A stretch of 17,563 nt of DNA from Pseudomonadota bacterium (GTDB taxonomy: Bacteria > Pseudomonadota > Gammaproteobacteria > Burkholderiales > Thiobacillaceae). Position 1 is the first letter of the stretch, and every line of letters starts with the position of its first letter. The translations under genes were made by a program, and so were the position numbers. The DNA is taken from the NCBI GenBank assembly GCA_021802595.1, contig JAJZRT010000015.1, forward strand, positions 1-17,563. Direction: 5' to 3'. This document shows, piece by piece, positions 15,080 through 17,563 of the stretch. A model generated the notes under the pieces. That model saw nothing but the letters and a program-made list of their open reading frames with translations. It did no database searches and was not told where the DNA came from.

Positions 15080-17563
15080 AGCTTGCCCGCCTGTTGCTTC
15101 GGGCCTTCGGACCGTTCACCGAGACGGTACTGGATTTCACGGCCGGCCCCGCCAATCTGCACCTGATCTACGGGCCCAACGAGGCGGGGAAATCCTCTGC
15201 GCTGCGGGCGATGACGGATCTGCGCTTCGGCATCCCGTTGCACAGCCCGGACGACTTCGTCCATCCCTACAACCAGATGAGCATCGCCGGCGTGTTCATT
15301 GGCGGCGACGGCCAGCCTGTCGGTTTGATCCGGCGCAAGGGACGCGGTGAGACCCTGTCCCGCCTCGATGTCGCCACGGCGCAACCCGACCCGGCCCTGC
15401 CGCTGCTGCGCGAGCACGAACTGGCGCTGACCGGCGGCCTCGAGCGCAGGGAGTTCGAGGCGATGTTCGGACTCAATCACGGACGCCTGCGGGAAGGCGG
15501 AGACATGCTGCTGAAGGGCGAGGGCGAACTGGGTTCGACGCTGTTCGAAGCCAGTGCCGGCAGCCGCGGCATTGCGGCGCTGCTGGCGGCCCTCGATGCC
15601 GATGCCAAGCAGATCTACAATCCCCACGGCCGGGCGCAGAACGCCACCATCAATGAAGCGCGCCGGCAACTGGAAGAGCAGCGGCACGCCTGGAAACAGG
15701 CGCAAACCAGGCCGGCCGACTGGCAAGCCCTGAATCGCGCCCATGAGACCGCTCAAGCGGCATTGGACGACGTGAGCCGGGCGCTGCAGGGCTTGCGCCG
15801 GCGCGAGAACGAACTGACCGAATTGCGCACGGTCGAACCCCTGCTCAGGGAGCACGACCGGGCGCTGGCGGAGCTTCAGACGCTGGCCGGGGTGCCGGAT
15901 ATTCCCGAAAGCGCCCGCGAGCAGCGCCTGGCGGCCGAGCAGGCCTTGCGCCGCGCGCAACAGGATCTGCAGGATGCCGAGCGCGAGCTGGCCCGCTGTG
16001 GGGAAGCCCTCGATGGCCTGGTGATCGAACCGTTGTTGCTCGAACACGCCGAGGCCATCGAGCGCCTGGCCGGCGGCCTCGACGCGGCGGCCCGCAGCCG
16101 CGTCGAGGCGCAACAGCAGCAGGCGTCGATCGAGCGGCTTGAAGACGAGCTCAAGCTAAAGGCCGAGCGGATCGCACCGGGGCGCGCGCTTGGGGATATC
16201 CTGGGCGCCATCCCTTCAGACGCCGACCGGGTGGCATTGGAAAGCCGCCTGTCGGAAACGGACCGGCTCGGCGAGCGGCTGGATTTCAACCGGCAGCGGG
16301 CGGCGGACCTGGAGCAGGCAGGAAACGCCGACGCCGAAGAAGCGCCCGCCCTGCCCGACCCCGTTGCCCTGCAATCCCTGGTGACGGCACTCCGGCGGGC
16401 CCAGGCGCTGGGCGACGTGGGGCGGCAAAAGGCCGATCTCGACCGTCAGGGCGCCGCCGTGGAAAGCCAGCTCACGCAGCTACTGTCCGACCTGGGGGCC
16501 GAATCGGCACAGGCGTTGCGCGGTGCGCACCCGCTGCTGGAGGCCGAGATCGGCCGCACGCGGCGGGCGCTGGCCGAAGTCGACGAAGCGATGCGCCAGC
16601 GGCGCGACGAAGACGCCAAGCTGGCCCGTGATCTCGAAGCGCAGCATCTGCGGCAACGGCAACTCGCCGCCGCGGGCGAGGTCATCACCGCCGAGACGCT
16701 ACGGCTGGCCCGCACCCGACGCGACGAGGGCTGGGCACGAATCCGCCAAGCCTATGTGGAGCGCAGCCGGAACCCCGACCAGCTTGCACGCGCTTTCGAT
16801 CCGGCCCGGGGATTGCCGGAGGCCTTCGAGTCCGCCCAGGGAGAAGCCGACCGGCAGGCGGACCTGTTGCGGGCGGACGCGGAACGGGCGACCATGCTGG
16901 AGGAATGCTCCGGACGTATCGCCCAGATGGAGGAAGGCCGGCGCGAGATCGAGGGCGCCCTTGCGGAATTGGCAGCCGAGAACCGGAGCCTGCGCACGGC
17001 ATGGGCCGAGCGTCTCGCGGAAGCGGGCTTGCCCGACCTCGACATCGAGGCGCTGGGCGAGTGGCAGTTGCGGCGGGAGCATGCGCTGCAACTGGACGAC
17101 CGCGCCGGCGTATTGCGCGCCGACCGGGAGCGGCTGCTGGGGGAGGCAGCCTCCGCCGCGGCGTCGACAGCGGCGGCCCTGAAGACGATCGGGCACCCAA
17201 TCCCGGCTGCGGGCTGGGCTGACGAGGCCGCGGCGTTGCATGGGCTCATCGAGCACGCCGTCCTGCGGGAAAAACTCGCGACCGAGGCCGAGGCCGCCCA
17301 CGGCGCGCGTGCAAAGGCGACGCGGGTGCGGCGCGCCGAGCAAAAGAAGGTCGAAGCGCAGATCGCCGAAACCGAGGCCGAACTGCGGCGCCATGGGGCG
17401 GACCTTCATGCATGGCACGCCCGGTTGTTTCTGCCGTCCGCCAGCGTCGCGGAGGCGGTCAAGGCCCGCCTCGACGAGCTTGACGGCTTGGCGCGCCAGT
17501 CCGCGGCCTTGAGCGATGCGCGTCTGCGCCAGGCCCACCACCGGGCCGTCGTCGACGACCTGG
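15076..17563 (+). CDS. YhaN/SbcC-like SMC-type AAA ATPase, 5' part (runs off the window)
   Basis: The gene starts with ATG 15076 in an ATGA overlap with the phosphoesterase stop and stays open for 829 codons to the window edge, so the C-terminal ATPase half (Walker B, signature motif) is not visible. The N-terminus MKLARLLLRAFGPF and Walker A GPNEAGKSS (residues 33-41, lysine 39) are typical of the AAA_27/YhaN family. From about residue 190 the sequence is rich in E, R, A, L and Q with heptad-like spacing, a long coiled-coil region as in SbcC/Rad50. With the preceding subunit it should form an Mre11-Rad50-like nuclease acting on DNA ends. The full length cannot be judged. GC-rich codon use matches its partner. 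Confidence 0.88.
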   Translation, partial: MKLARLLLRAFGPFTETVLDFTAGPANLHLIYGPNEAGKSSALRAMTDLRFGIPLHSPDDFVHPYNQMSIAGVFIGGDGQPVGLIRRKGRGETLSRLDVATAQPDPALPLLREHELALTGGLERREFEAMFGLNHGRLREGGDMLLKGEGELGSTLFEASAGSRGIAALLAALDADAKQIYNPHGRAQNATINEARRQLEEQRHAWKQAQTRPADWQALNRAHETAQAALDDVSRALQGLRRRENELTELRTVEPLLREHDRALAELQTLAGVPDIPESAREQRLAAEQALRRAQQDLQDAERELARCGEALDGLVIEPLLLEHAEAIERLAGGLDAAARSRVEAQQQQASIERLEDELKLKAERIAPGRALGDILGAIPSDADRVALESRLSETDRLGERLDFNRQRAADLEQAGNADAEEAPALPDPVALQSLVTALRRAQALGDVGRQKADLDRQGAAVESQLTQLLSDLGAESAQALRGAHPLLEAEIGRTRRALAEVDEAMRQRRDEDAKLARDLEAQHLRQRQLAAAGEVITAETLRLARTRRDEGWARIRQAYVERSRNPDQLARAFDPARGLPEAFESAQGEADRQADLLRADAERATMLEECSGRIAQMEEGRREIEGALAELAAENRSLRTAWAERLAEAGLPDLDIEALGEWQLRREHALQLDDRAGVLRADRERLLGEAASAAASTAAALKTIGHPIPAAGWADEAAALHGLIEHAVLREKLATEAEAAHGARAKATRVRRAEQKKVEAQIAETEAELRRHGADLHAWHARLFLPSASVAEAVKARLDELDGLARQSAALSDARLRQAHHRAVVDDL

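Noticed and set aside
14848..16113. Long reverse-strand open frame across the phosphoesterase-ATPase junction
   Set aside because: Same reason: antisense to two well-supported genes, with low-complexity-looking product.
1..17563. CRISPR array or cas genes
   Set aside because: No regularly spaced direct repeats and no Cas-like motifs were seen.

Overview
The window is GC-rich bacterial DNA, most likely from a gammaproteobacterium or betaproteobacterium. The family types, the arginine tRNA (anticodon CCG) and two REP-like palindromic repeats (a CCCTCTCCC hairpin and a GTAGGGTGGGCA element) suggest this, but I cannot name a species. Almost everything lies on the + strand. The layout is that of a genomic island hosting DNA-modification and defence genes: a tRNA gene at the left, a decayed tyrosine integrase, about 12.5 kb of accessory genes, a broken IS200/IS605-type transposase, and then very GC-rich genes that look like ordinary chromosome.

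Region 1 (1-754): tRNA-Arg(CCG), a hairpin, and an integrase pseudogene that has lost its catalytic C-terminus. Region 2 (751-7539): a tight three-gene operon, res-like helicase/nuclease, dinD, and a large beta-class DNA methyltransferase, forming a type III-like restriction-modification system with DinD between its two subunits. The methyltransferase gene carries two in-frame palindromic repeat insertions and a compositionally distinct target-recognition block. Region 3 (7576-9884): a lower-GC two-gene unit with a 4-bp overlap. It pairs a ParB/sulfiredoxin-fold protein carrying an uncharacterised helical C-terminal half with a D12-class (Dam-like) adenine methyltransferase, and no recognisable nuclease lies beside it. 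This is my best candidate for an undescribed system.

Region 4 (9885-13326): an rhuM gene between a broken 80-bp copy and the intact copy of the start of the next gene, which encodes a RelE/ParE-like domain fused to a UvrD-like superfamily 1 helicase. Region 5 (13327-13816): a 5'-truncated IS200-type tnpA with its right-end hairpin. Region 6 (13817-17563): a YhaO/SbcD-like phosphoesterase overlapping a YhaN/SbcC-like SMC-type ATPase that runs off the end of the window.

The genes combine self/non-self marking (two methyltransferases), DNA cleavage and translocation (Res-like protein, UvrD-like helicase), and two proteins of phage-antirepressor-like or accessory type (DinD, RhuM). dinD and rhuM each carry a perfect inverted repeat with 11-12 bp arms inside the coding sequence at nearly the same codon position. 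Gene functions are inferred from recognised motifs. The roles of DinD, RhuM and the ParB-like protein in this island are not shown by the sequence.
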